64,000 nucleotides of DNA from Biomphalaria glabrata (Eukaryota > Mollusca > Gastropoda > Planorbidae): positions 28,917,043 to 28,981,042 of the forward strand of contig NC_074723.1 of NCBI RefSeq assembly GCF_947242115.1, given 5' to 3'. The translations under genes were made by a program, and so were the position numbers. Within the stretch, counting starts at the first letter, position 1. Each line of letters begins with the position of its first letter. Below the pieces are notes generated by a model. It searched no databases, was not told where the DNA came from, and was given only the letters and a program-made list of their open reading frames with translations. This document shows, piece by piece, positions 11,880 to 24,048 of the stretch.

Positions 11880-12065
11880 TGTCATTCTGATAAAAAGTTT
11901 GTACACGTTATTTCTCCCACACCCAATCTAGGATCAAGCTGAAATTTTGCACAATTTTTTCTTTTACTAACAACACAAGAATCAATAAAAAAAAAGAATT
12001 AGTTTATTAACTATTTGTAATTAATTATTTTGTTTAGTATCTCAAACAAGGGAAAGAAATTGTAC
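11880..12065 (+). repeat. Snail repeat family R1 (CCCACACCCA...AAGGGAAA), copy a
   Basis: The blocks run cacgttatttctcccacacc, then ggatcaagctgaaattttgc, then aagaatcaataaa, then aattaattattttg, then aacaagggaaag. The same ordered blocks occur at 38.9, 42.3, 42.45, 51.9, 55.14, 55.35, 55.7 and 56.07 kb. The family is not coding and its class is unknown to me. Confidence 0.65.
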
Positions 12066-12399
12066 TTGACTGAAGTGGTGGTATAAGCTGAATTAGTCCC
12101 CTTTATAGGTCTTCATTTGAAGCTTAGTGAACACAACCATGAAATAGAAACAATAGATAACTATACAATCTTCCACGTTCATACACTCTTCGCTAGCAGA
12201 GTGGTTACCGTGTTGGCTTGAGAAGCCATTAAATACATTTAAGATAACTAAGGAAGAAGCTGGAGCACTTGAACAAATTTGTTCTAGCGTAAGAGTAGGG
12301 AATAAGAAATGTGCCTCTAGCATCATACAAGGTTATAGTGGAACTACTGGCGATGGTAAAATATGATGTAACAGAGGTGACCCACGCAAACGCTTTAAA

Positions 12400-12700
12400 G
12401 ATCAGCATAGGCGCCAACTTGCATTAGCTGAGATGGAAGAGAGCACCTGGCTGCATGTGGCCTCGGAACGAGACAGCTGTAGGTCACAAAGGCCGAAGGA
12501 TACACATTTGAAACCAAAAGAAAATCCGCTGTCGAGGACAGACGCAGACGGCGAAAAGAAAATCTTAATCGACCACCGGCCGACAATGGTTATGCTTACA
12601 CTGGAGGTGGCAAAATATGTAGGTCGCAGCTGGGGCTTCGTAGTCATGGGAAATACTGCATTTCTCATTAATCTTCGGACTCGAAGACAAGCCTTACTTT
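12400..12700 (+). repeat. LINE ORF2 C-terminal fragment
   Basis: One reading of 12540-12665 gives RPPADNGYAYTGGGKICRSQ LGLRSHG-like residues. This resembles the C-terminal zinc knuckle of LINE endonuclease/reverse transcriptases, with cysteines lost, preceded by an Arg/Lys-rich stretch. The frame is not continuous with the upstream part, so this is a dead 3' fragment. A related fragment lies at 54.8 kb on the minus strand. Confidence 0.5.
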
Positions 12701-13390
12701 TATTATTATTATATAGATATATGTCTAGTATATAGATTTATATATTTATAACACCTATAGATCTATATAGTCTATATCTATATCTATATATATATATATA
12801 TATAGGCAGGGGACATAGCTCTAGATATATAACAACTTCCGGATGTCGACAGTGTTAACTACCAGAATCAATTTCAAGTAAACTAAATAAGTATATAGTA
12901 TAGATCTAGATCTAGAATAGTTTAGAAAGTTAGATCTATAATCTAGATTTAGATCTAGTCTATATGGTCTTGAAACAGTAAGTAGATCTACATAGATCTA
13001 GAGTCTAGTATATATATTTTTAATGTAGTCAATGTAGACTCTATCACTATAATCACTATTTTATTGTCTCTGACTCTTTTACTTTATTTTTATACTTACA
13101 ATTAGTACTTAGGCCAGGCCTTAGACTTACTACTTAGCCGACTTAGGGACTTAGACTACTTAGACTTAGAGTGCTAAGAGTCTATCTTATCTAATCTAGA
13201 TTGAAAAATTATTCTACTATACTTAAAACTGTCGATGATCATACCAAACTGTCTATATTCTATAATAATTATTTAATACTTTACTTTAATTTTAATACTA
13301 AGTAATAAAGTAATAGTAATAGATAGATGAATAGATCTATGATAATCTATCAGTATCATCTAGTAACTAGTTAGTGATGTGATTGTCACA
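12700..13390. repeat. TAGATC/CTATAT-rich low-complexity tract
   Basis: The tract is dominated by tagatctagatct-type palindromic hexamer runs, AT dinucleotides (12778-12803) and ctatat motifs. Similar tracts occur at 340-430, 15655-15745, 45780-45880 and 47060-47400. No gene is seen. Confidence 0.7.
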
Positions 13391-13469
13391 ATGATAGTGA
13401 ATCATTGAAATTGTGACTGTCTTCACCTCAACTGGTTAAATTGTCTTAAACTTAAATTTAAAGTTAAAG

Positions 13470-13910
13470 TTTAATTAATTAAATTGGTATTAGTTTACGT
13501 GACTAGAAACGCTAAATAAAAATCAGGTTTCTCTTATATTTTAAGAATATGCAGATTATAAATATGTAATTTGATTTCCTCGGAAATTGTCATTGGAAAT
13601 ACGCCATTTTGGTTTTAAGGCTTAATACTAGACTATCTCCCTTGAATTACTTGCCAACATTTTTCTGTTGCTGTTTTGTTTTTCTTTCTAGCAGCTTTTA
13701 GATCTAATATTAAAATTCATTTAAAATGATAGCATTTATAAGAACAAAAAACTCTCTTTAAAAAAAGTTATTGAAAAAAAGAAGAAACAACTTCATCAAA
13801 TTATTATTAACATTTTTTTAGACCTTCATTTCAATAAATACACTTAAAAATTCATAAGTTGACAGCATAAGAACAAAAATCTCTTTAAACCTATAGTTTC
13901 TAGAGAGAGG
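13470..13910. repeat. Repeat block whose inverted copies flank 47.75-50.26 kb
   Basis: The part 13540-13735 (tcctcggaaattgtcattgg ... gcttttagatctaatatt) is the reverse complement of 50255-50480. The part 13770-13905 (gaagaaacaacttcatcaa ... aagttgacagcataag) is the reverse complement of about 47625-47750. The two halves are almost contiguous here, but at the other locus they are separated by about 2.5 kb. Confidence 0.7.
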
Positions 13911-13917
13911 TCTATAG

Positions 13918-15509
13918 CACGCATGTCAAAAACGGCGTTCGGATGCCGCATGTGGCCCACGACCACCTTGCATGTGGCCCGCGTGGCCACCTACAAAATT
14001 ATCAAAATAATGTTAAACTATTACGCTGGAAAATAAGAGATGACAAAGCTACTTGAATTAAAAAGTAGTATTTGTTAAAGTGAACAACAAGAGTGAGTCG
14101 GCAGTGAAAGCCATCTACATTTTGTCAAACTTAATTGCAAGTCATATTAAAGCCAAAGTAATTTGTCCAAAAAAAGGTGAATGCATGCAAAGAAATCTAG
14201 CGTTAACTAGGAACACTGGGGCAGATAGAATAAATGACATGTCAGTCAGCTTTTGTGATCAATTAAAGAACAAAATAGTTGATTTTTAATTATTTTCATT
14301 GGCTCTCGATGAGTCAACTGATTTAACAAGTGTAGCACAGTTGGCTATATTCATTAGGACTTGTGACAGGAATTTTGATATACATGAGGAACTTCTTGAG
14401 CTTTGTTAACACCACAACAAGCGAGGGTGTTTTTGAGAAATAACCGAAGGTGATATTGCAGTGCAATTTACCTTTGGTAAAGATAGCTAGTCTAGCAACG
14501 GATGGCGCACCAACCATGAAATGAAATGGTTATGATGCACAGCTACTTGCAAAAGTAAGAGAGACTATGCTAATTTTAAATTTGCTCATTTTCAGTTCAC
14601 CATGCACAAAGAAACATTCTGCGTACACGACAATTACAGTTGCAACACGCGTGAGCGTGGTTTAAATCATTGCCAGTTTTCAATGTTTCTGGATGACATT
14701 GAACACGAATTTGATTGAGTTCGCTGGCTGTCCTGTCATAAAGTATTGAAGAGTTTTTTGCTCTGCATGAAGAAATTGTATTGTTTCTGAACATGAAAGG
14801 TGATTCTGTTGAACATTTTCAAACTGAATGGGTTCGGGATTTGGCATTAGCAGTTGATCTCACTGGTCACCTGCAAGACTTGAATTTGAAACTTCAAAGT
14901 AAAGATAAAATTGTCACAACTGCACGTTATCATGTGAAGTGCTTTCAAGGAAAATTACAACTGTGGATAAATCAAATATGAAGAGACAATCTTGTTCACT
15001 TCTCAACGTGTCAGCTGATAGAATAGCTGTCAGATTCTTTGTTGAAATCGAAGTATATACTATTGGCTGTTACAAAATTTTACAGTTATGTAAGCTGAAC
15101 GGTGCTTTGAATTGCGGAAATTTGCAGCCAGAATTCTAGCTAGGTTTGCAAGCACTGATCTCTGTGAGCAGTTCTTTTCCATACTTAAAGCTACACAAAC
15201 ACCTCACCGTTCGAGATTATCTGATAATAATTTGTGATGACATTAATAAACCTGTATCCCAGAAAAGATGTCAAGCATCAGGACAAAGAAAATAATGCGT
15301 AATCATATTAATTTTTAATAACCAAATAGTACTACACATTTAGCTAATTAAATGACAGGTATGCCATTAATTGTTGTATTCTATTGCATCATTTCTAATT
15401 TACATAAAACTAGTAGGCTCTTTTGCAACTGATTTTTTTTGCTGCGGCCTCTCAGGTCATAGTAAGTTTTGGATGTGGCCCATACACCTTAATGAGTTTG
15501 ACATGCCTG
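13918..15509 (+). mobile_element. Decayed hAT transposon, GTF2IRD2/Charlie-like
   Basis: The termini are inverted: cacgcatgtcaaa at 13918 and tttgacatgcctg ending at 15509, which reads caggcatgtcaaa inverted. The flanks gtctatag (13910-13917) and gtctatac (15510-15517) form an 8-bp target duplication with one mismatch. Inside, fragments read like the hAT transposase domain in mammalian GTF2IRD2. These include LSNLIASHIKAKVICPKKGE and RNTGADRINDMS (14.1-14.25 kb), ALDESTD with AQLAIFIRTCDRNFD (14.3-14.37 kb), RGLNHCQFSMFLDDIE (14.66-14.7 kb), VRWLSCHKVLKSF and FLNMKGDSVEHF (14.72-14.82 kb). Several stops and frame changes break it and the total length is short, so it is inactive. The inner termini carry the tgtggccc subterminal motif. 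Confidence 0.85.
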
Positions 15510-15537
15510 GTCTATACACTATTTCACTATATAATAT

Positions 15538-15538
15538 A

Positions 15539-15584
<46 letters not shown>

Positions 15585-15600
15585 GTATATATATATAATA
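15538..15600. repeat. TA dinucleotide microsatellite
   Basis: Nearly pure TA repeats follow the right flank of the hAT element. Comparable TA runs occur at 12778, 53970, 60783 and 61880 kb-scale positions in this window. Confidence 0.9.
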
Positions 15601-16095
15601 CTCCTATATTTATTAGTCACTATAAAACAGTATACTGACTGTCGCTATGCTAAGTATAGAACTAGATCTAGATTCTAAATAGTAGATAAGCCTCATTAGT
15701 TAGGTCATGAGGGTAGATATAGACTCTAGATCTAGACAAAGATCTAGTAAGTAACACTAGATACCATAATTATTAATTACTATTGAAATCTCTAGTAATT
15801 ATCTACTAAATAAATCTAGAGTCTATATACCAATTAATTGATTTAAAAATAAAATTAATCACTAACATTGACTGCTTAATGCTTAAAGAGCTTAAATTTA
15901 CATTCTGAAGCATTTTGAACTAAGAGAAATTGTAAAAAAAAATTTACTTCATATATATGCAATATATATTTTAAACTAAAAAAAAAAAAAAAGATATATT
16001 TCCCATATAAATGCACAAACACATTTATGGAACATTTGGGTCTAAATATTTTAAATTTAATGAATTTTCACCACATTTACTTTTTCTATTTTTAG

Positions 16096-19000
16096 ATGTC
16101 ATCAAAAAAAATTAACTCGACGGCCACTGCTCGACTCAAGCAAGACTACTTGAGGATCATGAAAGATCCTGTCCCATATATACAAGCAACACCTTTGCCA
16201 TCCAATATTTTAGAATGGTAAATCTTTGTTCTCACGTTTCTTTGTGCTATTTTCTTCATTTGGTAATAGATTATTGACATAATAGCCTGGGTCTGCAAAT
16301 CATTCCTTAAGTTGTACAATCAGGTGTTTTGTTTTTGTTATAATGGAGAGTTTATAATCTTAATATTTAAGAAATTTCAATACAGAATAAAGAGTTTAAA
16401 AAAATATATAGAAAAGATACTCCATTTCTATTAACATTACATGAATCCTTTGGAGTCATGGATAATATGAATTATTATTATTAGTTATTAATTTTAACTT
16501 GTTTGGGCCTTGACTGAGTTAAAGAAAAAAATAATTTTCGTGGACATGTTTTCTAAAAATTTGTTATTGCATTTGATTATTTCAGGCATTACATTGTTGA
16601 AGGTCCTGAGAATTCACCATATGAAGGTCAGTATTCTTGATAGCCACTTTCCGCTATTTTGAAAGCTTGCCTATTTTTGTAATGCGTTGTACAGTAGAAT
16701 TTATGAAAGATATAAAAGAAACATTAAAGAAATAGAAGAAATTAAATTGGCCAGTTAATGACATAGCATTTCAAACACTATAAAGCTTTGATGATGAAAA
16801 GACATAACTATGGATTATGTTAAGTATTAACATAGATTGGTAGTTACTAATATTATTTTTTTTCACAATTATATTTATCACTTAATAATAAATGTATTGT
16901 GACTATAATGTGACCTTAAATTGAGAAATATGTGAGTGCTTTTTTTTTCTCTATCTGAACTAGTCAGGCCCATGTACAGCCTCACTAGTCAGATTCATCC
17001 ACGTCCCCACCTATTGGGCCAAATCCCCAATTGTGAGGCTCATGTACATTCCTCTCTTGTCAGACTTATGAAAATCCTTAATAGTCAGGCTCATGCACAT
17101 CCCTACTTGTCAGACCCATGAACATCCCTACTTGTCAGACCCATGCATATCCTCTTTTATAAGGCCCAATCAGATCCACACTCACCATGCACGTCATCAC
17201 TTGTCAAGCCAGTGCACATCCCTTATTGTCATGTTTGTGCACATTTTCACTTGTCAGGCTCATGTATGTCACCACTTGTCAGGCCCATACTCATCCCCAA
17301 TCGTCATGCTCATACACATCCCCACTTATTGGGCCCACCTCTTTCCTTGTCAGGCCAATGCATATCCTATTATAAGGCCTATTTAGATCCACACTCACCA
17401 GGCCCATGCACATCTTTACTTGTCAGACCTATGCACATCTTTATTTGTCAGGCCTATGCACATTTTTACTTCTAAGACACTGTCACAACACACACATGCA
17501 AGATGTCACAATGTGTTGTGATGCCGGGGATTTTACTTGAATTAAAATTAGTTGAATAAATGATGATCTAGAATCACAATAAAAGATTCTTTGTTAAAAC
17601 AAAACTCTGGAACTTTATTTAAATACAAAACGTAAGTACAGCTTATGTACAAGTTACAGATCAATCAACACAAAATATCACAAAGGCTTTTAAAACAGAG
17701 CTCTTAGAAGACCGATTGACTACTAGGAAAATATTTTATCGACTCCCGTTCTCTCTACTCTCGCCAATTCTCTGGCGCTAACTCTTTAAAAAAATGTCTT
17801 TGTTTAATTTCAAATCAACCAATAGATTTGAAACATCATAATCACGTTTTGGGTAAAACCTGAGGTGCTGTCAAGGGTCTAAATTTGTGGGGTAATTCCT
17901 GAGGCTCAGTCAAGGGTTTATATTTCTTTTAAATGTGAAATGTACAAATAATTCTATAATGGCATCTGTGACAGACACACTCTGATTATTGTGTAAAGAA
18001 GCTTGTTATAATTATTGTTCAACATTCTGTTTAAAATGTTTTTTTGCTGTTAATTTGCTGCTATTTTGTTTCTCTCCACTAGGAGGTATATATCATGGCA
18101 AGCTGATCTTCCCAAGAGAGTTTCCATTTAAACCACCCAGTATATACATGTTGACTCCCAATGGCAGATTTAAATGTAATATGAGGTAAGTAGCCTCTAT
18201 TTGGTTTGTTTTTTTGACAATTGACTTGTTCAGTTAAAACTTAAATGCATTAGAGATTTCACTTCATTGGACTGATTTGAACAACTTAAGAAAAAACTGA
18301 GCTTTTGGGTCAATGATTTTGAAATTTCTAAAACACACATACAGACCATACAGCAAAGGTTAAAATTGGAAACAGTTACACATGTATGTCATTTTGACAT
18401 GGTTTTAACATTTCCCTTTTAGATAGTAATTACTAGCGCGTTGGGTTTTTTAACATCAGCCCTAGAAAAAATGCAGAACCTTATAGTTAACTTGAGCAAG
18501 AGACTACTTCAGATTTTATTGTCTATTACTGCTATTGCTCTAATAATTTGGTTCCTTCAAGTTATTATATGGCTACTAAACAATAAAGCTATGTACTCTG
18601 TCCTTGTACATTTGTCATAGTATACCCTTCTCTGGTAAGTTGCTGGCATCTGGTGGGGAAAATACTTTACAATTTATATTTGATAAAGTCTTTGTTCCTT
18701 AACAATCTCAAAGTTAATATGGTAACATTAATATTACATAAAAAAGTAACTAAGATAAAAAAACAAATTAGTTAAAAAACTCTGAGATCAACAAATTTAC
18801 ATCAAGAATAATGTAATTTTTTAAAAAAATATTTCACAATGTTTTTCTGCTGCTCAGATTATGTTTGTCTATAAGTGATTTTCATCCAGACACCTGGAAC
18901 CCAGCCTGGTCAGTGTCAACTATTTTGACAGGTCTCCTCAGCTTTATGGTGAGTTGAAACTGAAGCAGATTTAGTTAGTTAGGCTACTAACACTAGCATC

Positions 19001-21859
19001 TTAATAGATTTGCACTGGTGTCTAACATTGTGTGAATCTTTGTCTTGCAGCTAGAGAAAAGTCCAACACTTGGGAGCATAGAGACAAGTTTGTGCACAGT
19101 AAGTCCTGATAGAATTAACTTTATTCTGTAGTTCTATTCATACCTGACAAATTTAGCAGAATATGTTTATGTATTATTGATTGGTGCTAATAAAGTTTGT
19201 CATACCTAATTTTGTCCATAAAGTGTTTTTTTTTATGTCAAACAGACGAGAAGATTGAACTATTCAGACTGTGGGTTTGGTTTTGAACTTTGTTTGCATA
19301 TCTTCACTTCTGGGTGTTCACTAATAAAGCTAAATTTTTTAAAAGCTTATTAAAATATTGTGCCTATTATTAGTAATTTGTGCTTCAAATAATCAGACTA
19401 TTTCTGTTACAAAATATGAGCTCACGGAAAGTATTGGGGTGGGGGATAAATAAGTAATAAAAGACTCTTTACTTCAAACAAAAATTTGTCACTCTTCTCA
19501 TTCAGGGTTCGTAGTGCTCCTAAAAAATGAAAAGCCTCTTAAAAATCGCCAGAATTCCCCTAAAATTTTGTCCACTCTCCTAAATTTATTACCCAATATT
19601 TTTTTAAAATATAATTTTGGCATTATTTTTTTCTGAAGGCAGCATAGATATGGTTATTTCCTTTCATTGTTACAACTGAAGACATGCTAGATCTAGTCTG
19701 TAGTAACTATTGTCTATAATTAGAGCAATTACCAGTTTAATGTGTAAGCTACACCCCTCCAGGCCCTCCTTCACCTAAACACCTGTAACAATAAGAGTGA
19801 ATTCGCGTGGAAGGTCCACAAATCATCTAGGACATTTCTGTTTTTTAAATTAACAAATTAGCTGTTGAAAAGAAAGAGAACAAGTAATCATTACAGACAA
19901 AGACAACTTTGAACTGTAATCTCTATCTGTAATCAAAGTATTATGTTCATTCTATTTGTCTAGAAAAGACAGCTGGCTGCACAGAGTGGCTCTTTCAACT
20001 TGTATAATAAAACATTTTGTGACTTGTTTCCAGAAGTGGCAGAGGTGAGTCTTAATATCAAAACATTGTTGGACAGTGGAGGGATGGGGGGAATTATGGT
20101 TTATAATTGGTAAGAAGAGAAATGGAAGATTAAAATATCTTTACTCCTTTGTTAGAAGAGAAGTGGATTACTTGTTTGAAGAGAGAGAAATAAATATTTA
20201 AATTTTTCTTATCACATTTTTTTCTTTGAATCTATATATAGCTATTTAAACAGTTTTGTTATGTAATAAACATGGTGGTGACACAGATGGGGGTAGTGGT
20301 ATGTGTGTAGTCAGCCGACGCAAATCAGAAAAGCTGAGTTCAACGTGGATGGCGATGCGACCAAGACGTCAATAAAACCAGAGGAAGGTCAACTGGAAGA
20401 GATGAAGAAAGCGACAGTTGCTGAATGTAACCTGGGTAGCTCCATCAGGCTCAAGAGGCAAACCAACTGCCACAGATCGACCTCCACCTAAAGCGATGAT
20501 ACCCCTCAGCCAATGTCATGAGGTTGATTCTGTCCGGGATGGACAGATCTAAGGAGGGGGCAGTTCGGGACGAGTTCGGGAAGGATCGGTGTCATGAACA
20601 GAGCTCAGGAGCGTAACGAGGGATGTAGTCATCTGACCACCCAGAATGGTTGAGTGACATTCTGTCCGGTTCTAGAAGGCCATTAGGGACCCTATATAAA
20701 GAGTGGTGGTGTTTCAGTCAATACGGTTCAGAAAAGGGGCACATTACAGCCCAGTTCAATACAGTCCAGTCAACTACAGCACAGTTCAGTGTGGTTCAGC
20801 GGTGTGGTTCTGTACGGAGCATTATGATGCGAACAGTGCGGAGTACTGTCAAGTACAGCCAAGACGACCGGCGTGTTGATCTTGGTCTGTGATCGAGTCC
20901 GACACAACGAGCCCAGTGTGTTGAACCCAGTGCAAGCCCGGAACGAGACGGAGAGGCCAGTGCAAGTGTTATCGAAGAAATAATTGTACAGTCTGTGTTA
21001 CGTTTTGCCAATTGTACAGTATTGGCTCAGATTTATTCAACTATTAAATATTAAAGTGTTACGTTACTTTGGAGCCCTGAGTTGTCAAGTTCTTTAAATT
21101 GGTGGTGTGTGGTGCAGTTTGCAGAGAGCCTGGACTGGATAGTGAGATTCGTTACAATATACATGGGTCAATCCAAAAATTAAACAATTAGCTAATCAAT
21201 TAGTACTGATTAATTAATTTTTGTTTTATATGGCAGAAAGGGAACCAAACCTGCTGTTTTCAGATAAATGGCAGTAATTAGCAGTTCTTTCCCTTAGATA
21301 AGTTTTTAAAAAGTAATCTTTTTTCTTGGACCTGTTTAAAAATAAACTTGTGTCCCTTAAAAGAAGTGATAAGGAGAAAAATTATTTTTTTTTAAATTAT
21401 TTTTATTATTGTTGCATTTATCCTTTCCTTTTTTTCTATAGTACTTTATCATCCTTCATTAAGGCTATGTGTACCTAGTGTGTGAGAAAATATGAAAAAA
21501 AATTACATAATACTTAAAATGCTATTTCGTGGTCCACGAGGTTTTGTGGCCATGTTACTCAAATTTTGTATATAGAGTTCATGTAATATTTCAATAAAAT
21601 CAATTTCCAGAGAATAAAAGAGAACTTACGAAAACAGGCTGAAGAGCTCAAGAAATCAACAGAGCTGACCAACACATCTAACAATGGAAACAGTCACCTG
21701 GACAATGGCCTTCCTCAACCTGCAGACAACCAGGCCCACAGAGTTGGTCCAAGGTGGTATCTTCGTGGCACAATGACCAACATGCTGGTCATCATTGGCT
21801 TTGCAGCCTTTGCTTTCATGGTGAAACATGTGCTGACAAATGTTGTGGAGACGTTATAG
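16096..21859 (+). CDS. Ubiquitin-conjugating enzyme E2 J2 (Ubc6-type), 7 coding exons
   Basis: UBE2J2 is the tail-anchored ER-membrane E2 that charges ubiquitin from E1 and works with ERAD E3 ligases. Coding exons 16096-16217, 16586-16626, 18083-18185, 18858-18948, 19051-19098, 19964-20044 and 21611-21859 (TAG) join in phase into 244 residues; from memory the human protein has 259. The start [20 protein letters not shown] and the following [20 protein letters not shown] match the family closely. The UBC core spans about residues 10-125. [20 protein letters not shown] replaces the usual HPN motif, as in this subfamily, and gives Cys91 as the expected catalytic residue. [20 protein letters not shown] follows. 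Residues about 217-237 ([20 protein letters not shown]) form the C-terminal anchor, preceded by a charged, low-order linker. The ATG lies directly after a splice acceptor (AG at 16094-16095), so a noncoding 5' exon must exist upstream; I could not find it. Introns 2 and 6 carry LTR fossils. Confidence 0.95.
16955..17475. repeat. Degenerate 25-bp minisatellite in UBE2J2 intron 2
   Basis: About twenty imperfect units follow the pattern caggctcatgcacatccc plus tacttgt (25 bp), best at 17080-17160. Longer irregular units near 17155-17200 and 17365-17410 contain agatccacactcacca. Three overlapping open frames here are produced by the periodicity and are not genes. Confidence 0.8.
17481..17973 (-). 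mobile_element. Solo LTR fossil in UBE2J2 intron 2, antisense
   Basis: In the minus orientation the element starts TGTCACAGATGCC and ends in TTGTGACA, about 493 bp, flanked by the 5-bp direct repeat gacac (17476-17480 and 17974-17978). A promoter-like middle and an AATAAAG signal about 130 bp from its 3' end are in the expected order on that strand. No internal coding part is present, so it looks like a solo LTR left by recombination. The family (Ty3/Gypsy or BEL) cannot be told. It is probably moderately old. Confidence 0.65.
20270..21156 (+). mobile_element. LTR retroelement fossil (3' part with LTR) in UBE2J2 intron 6
   Basis: The segment is richer in G and C than the intron around it. 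A purine run near 20550 (aaggaggggg) is followed by an LTR-like unit with a TATA box (ctatataaagag near 20690), repeated cagttcag-like blocks, and an end cgttaca at 21156. The DNA upstream of the purine run (20270-20540) may be the tail of the internal region. The last 100 bp share gttgtcaagttctt and gtttgcag.aggcctgg blocks with 41145-41226, so both belong to related families. A target duplication was not resolved; the element is broken. Confidence 0.5.
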
Positions 21860-22259
21860 CTGTAGAATGGCTCGGCTGTTTTGATTGTTAGTAAGAGATG
21901 CATCAGAGCATTTGTAGTTTGCAATGGTGTGGGGAAAGAAAAAGATTCTTCAACTAAATCACCTTAAACTGTTCCCTCAGCATAAGTTTGGAAAAACATC
22001 ATGTCCTATGTAACACTTAAATCTGTTATAGTCTTTAACTTTGTAGCTTCCAGGAATACCTTCAATTAGGTAAGCATTCACCCTCAATTGTGTCAGATCA
22101 TTATTCATTTAATTATCAGTTTATTTTTAGCTTTGCAAATGTTGAAAGTGATTCTACTGCATGCGGACTACTTAAATGTGAAGTTGATCTTGGTTAAAAA
22201 GAAATCATCACTTGAGTAGCTTGTTTTTGTGATACCAATGCCGTATCTCAAAATAGTTT

Positions 22260-22301
22260 TTGAATGGGCTAGCCTAGCCCCCCCCCCCCCCCCCCCCTCC
22301 T
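22260..22301. repeat. Poly-C tract
   Basis: A homopolymeric C run of about 22 bases follows gcctag and is followed by tccttttagcag. Such runs occur at transposon ends elsewhere in the window, but no matching end was found here. Confidence 0.7.
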
Positions 22302-23651
22302 TTTAGCAGCAAAATCTTTTAAACTCTTTAACATTTTGCCATAAATATTTGAAATGAAATACAGAGATTTTATTTGTCCTGATGATTTTCTGAACAAGAT
22401 CATGAAGTCCTCTATTGATTGCATATAGAAACATACATCATATGTTGTAGTTTATAAAGTCTAGTTTATTATACTGAAAAAAATGTAGAACTACGGATCA
22501 AATGATAGAGTTTGAATCAAATTTTGGACAGTTGAATTCAACTGAAGATATTAATGTTTAATTACTTAGGCAGTTAACTTGCATAAGTCTTTGCAAACTT
22601 GTTCCCTGAATGTGTATAACACTATCCCAAACCTGTTTCCCAGAATGTGTATTATATGATTATCTCATGTATGTTAATAACCCATGCTGTGATGAGGCTC
22701 TATCAGAACTTTTCCTGACGATAGACTCTAATGTTTGTTTTTCTTGGGCCGGAAGTACTACATTGTACAGTTGTTTAGTTACACACACACCTGCCAATTT
22801 TATATATTAAACATAAACATTTTGTTCTGTTCAAGAGAGTAATGTAATCAATGAATGTTTTGTAAAATAATTGTGTGTTAATGTTTTGTCATGAATCTTG
22901 GATCTCTTCTGAATGAACCTGTATCCACTTTTGCTTACTAGCTCAGGTTATAACAAATTATCTCAATAGATTATAATTAGAGCAGTTAGGTTTTCAGTAA
23001 ATGATTTAAAGGGGTCATTGAGAATACTAGTTTGACTAGGTCTTCATGCTATAACATAAGGGTTTTATCAGGTATGTAAATGAAACTTTGTACTGTTGTC
23101 CCCATAAAGCTAATTACATTGTGTATTTTTTATTGTGTTTTTGAGGATATCAAAGGAGGTTTATGTTTATTGTTTTATTACTTGCACTATTAATTGTTCA
23201 ATGGAACAATATGAAAGCAAGAAAAAAAATGATTTGCTTAATAGTGCAAAGCACATGTTCAGAACTGTTGTAAAACTTGTGCAACCATTGTATCCATCAC
23301 AAAAGAAGAAGGAGATTGTCCTCTATGTAACACATTAAATCCCTTGTGTACTGTAATTAGAATGATTAGAACAACACCAGTAATTTTTATTTTCTTTTCA
23401 AAGCAGGAGACTGTTCATTCAGTTTGATTCAAAATTTAAAGGGATTTTGTCAAAAGATTTAAATTCTATAAAGTGATACCAGTAAAATATTATATGTATA
23501 TATATCACATACCATAGTTAATTATTAACTTGGTAGCTATTTTAATTTTGTTCACCCGCTCATATGCTTTCAATATTTTTGTGTAAACGTGTAAATTGAT
23601 TCAAAGTAAATGTTCTCAAGAAAACATTTATGTTGCGCTAGCTTTAACTTA

Positions 23652-23752
23652 AAAATTTGAGTGCTGTTACATTCATATCCTGGAGGTTATGTAGTTCTTA
23701 AAAGTAAACAATTTGAGTGCTGTTACATTTATATCCTTGAGGTTATGTAGCA
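23652..23752. repeat. 55-bp tandem duplication downstream of UBE2J2
   Basis: Two copies of a unit beginning aatttgagtgctgttacatt and ending aggttatgtag lie at about 23655-23695 and 23710-23750, with few mismatches. They fall in the 3' UTR or immediate downstream region of UBE2J2. Confidence 0.75.
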
Positions 23753-24042
23753 TTTTTTTTTCAAGAAACTAATCACAGATTGCCTCTGCTTGTCCATCTG
23801 TTTTGATGTTTAGTCACCATTTGTAATTGTTGAGAGGCTTCCTTTATTCTAGTGTCTCGTGTGATTTCCAGTTGTTACTTTCCTTTTTTGTTTGACAAAG
23901 GTAAAATTCCGATCAAAAGTGATCTGAAATATTTGTCATTCTTTTGAAAAATGTCATGTTCCTTAATTTTTTATTTATCCCATTCTTCCAGCAGACTCAA
24001 AATATTTTTATTTATTTTTAAAAAACATTTTTTTTTTTTGTT

Positions 24043-24048
24043 AATAAA
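24043..24048 (+). terminator. Candidate polyadenylation signal of UBE2J2 (proximal)
   Basis: An AATAAA is followed by a T/G-rich stretch about 2.2 kb after the stop. A second candidate is at 25180-25185 with a GGTTGGT-like downstream element. The sequence alone does not decide which is used. Confidence 0.3.

Noticed and set aside
11345-11942. Open frames over the TIR elements
   Set aside because: They cross element borders and homopolymer runs and show no transposase motif.
17093-17475. Three overlapping plus-strand open frames rich in HIPTCQAH-like words
   Set aside because: They are frames of the 25-bp minisatellite in UBE2J2 intron 2.
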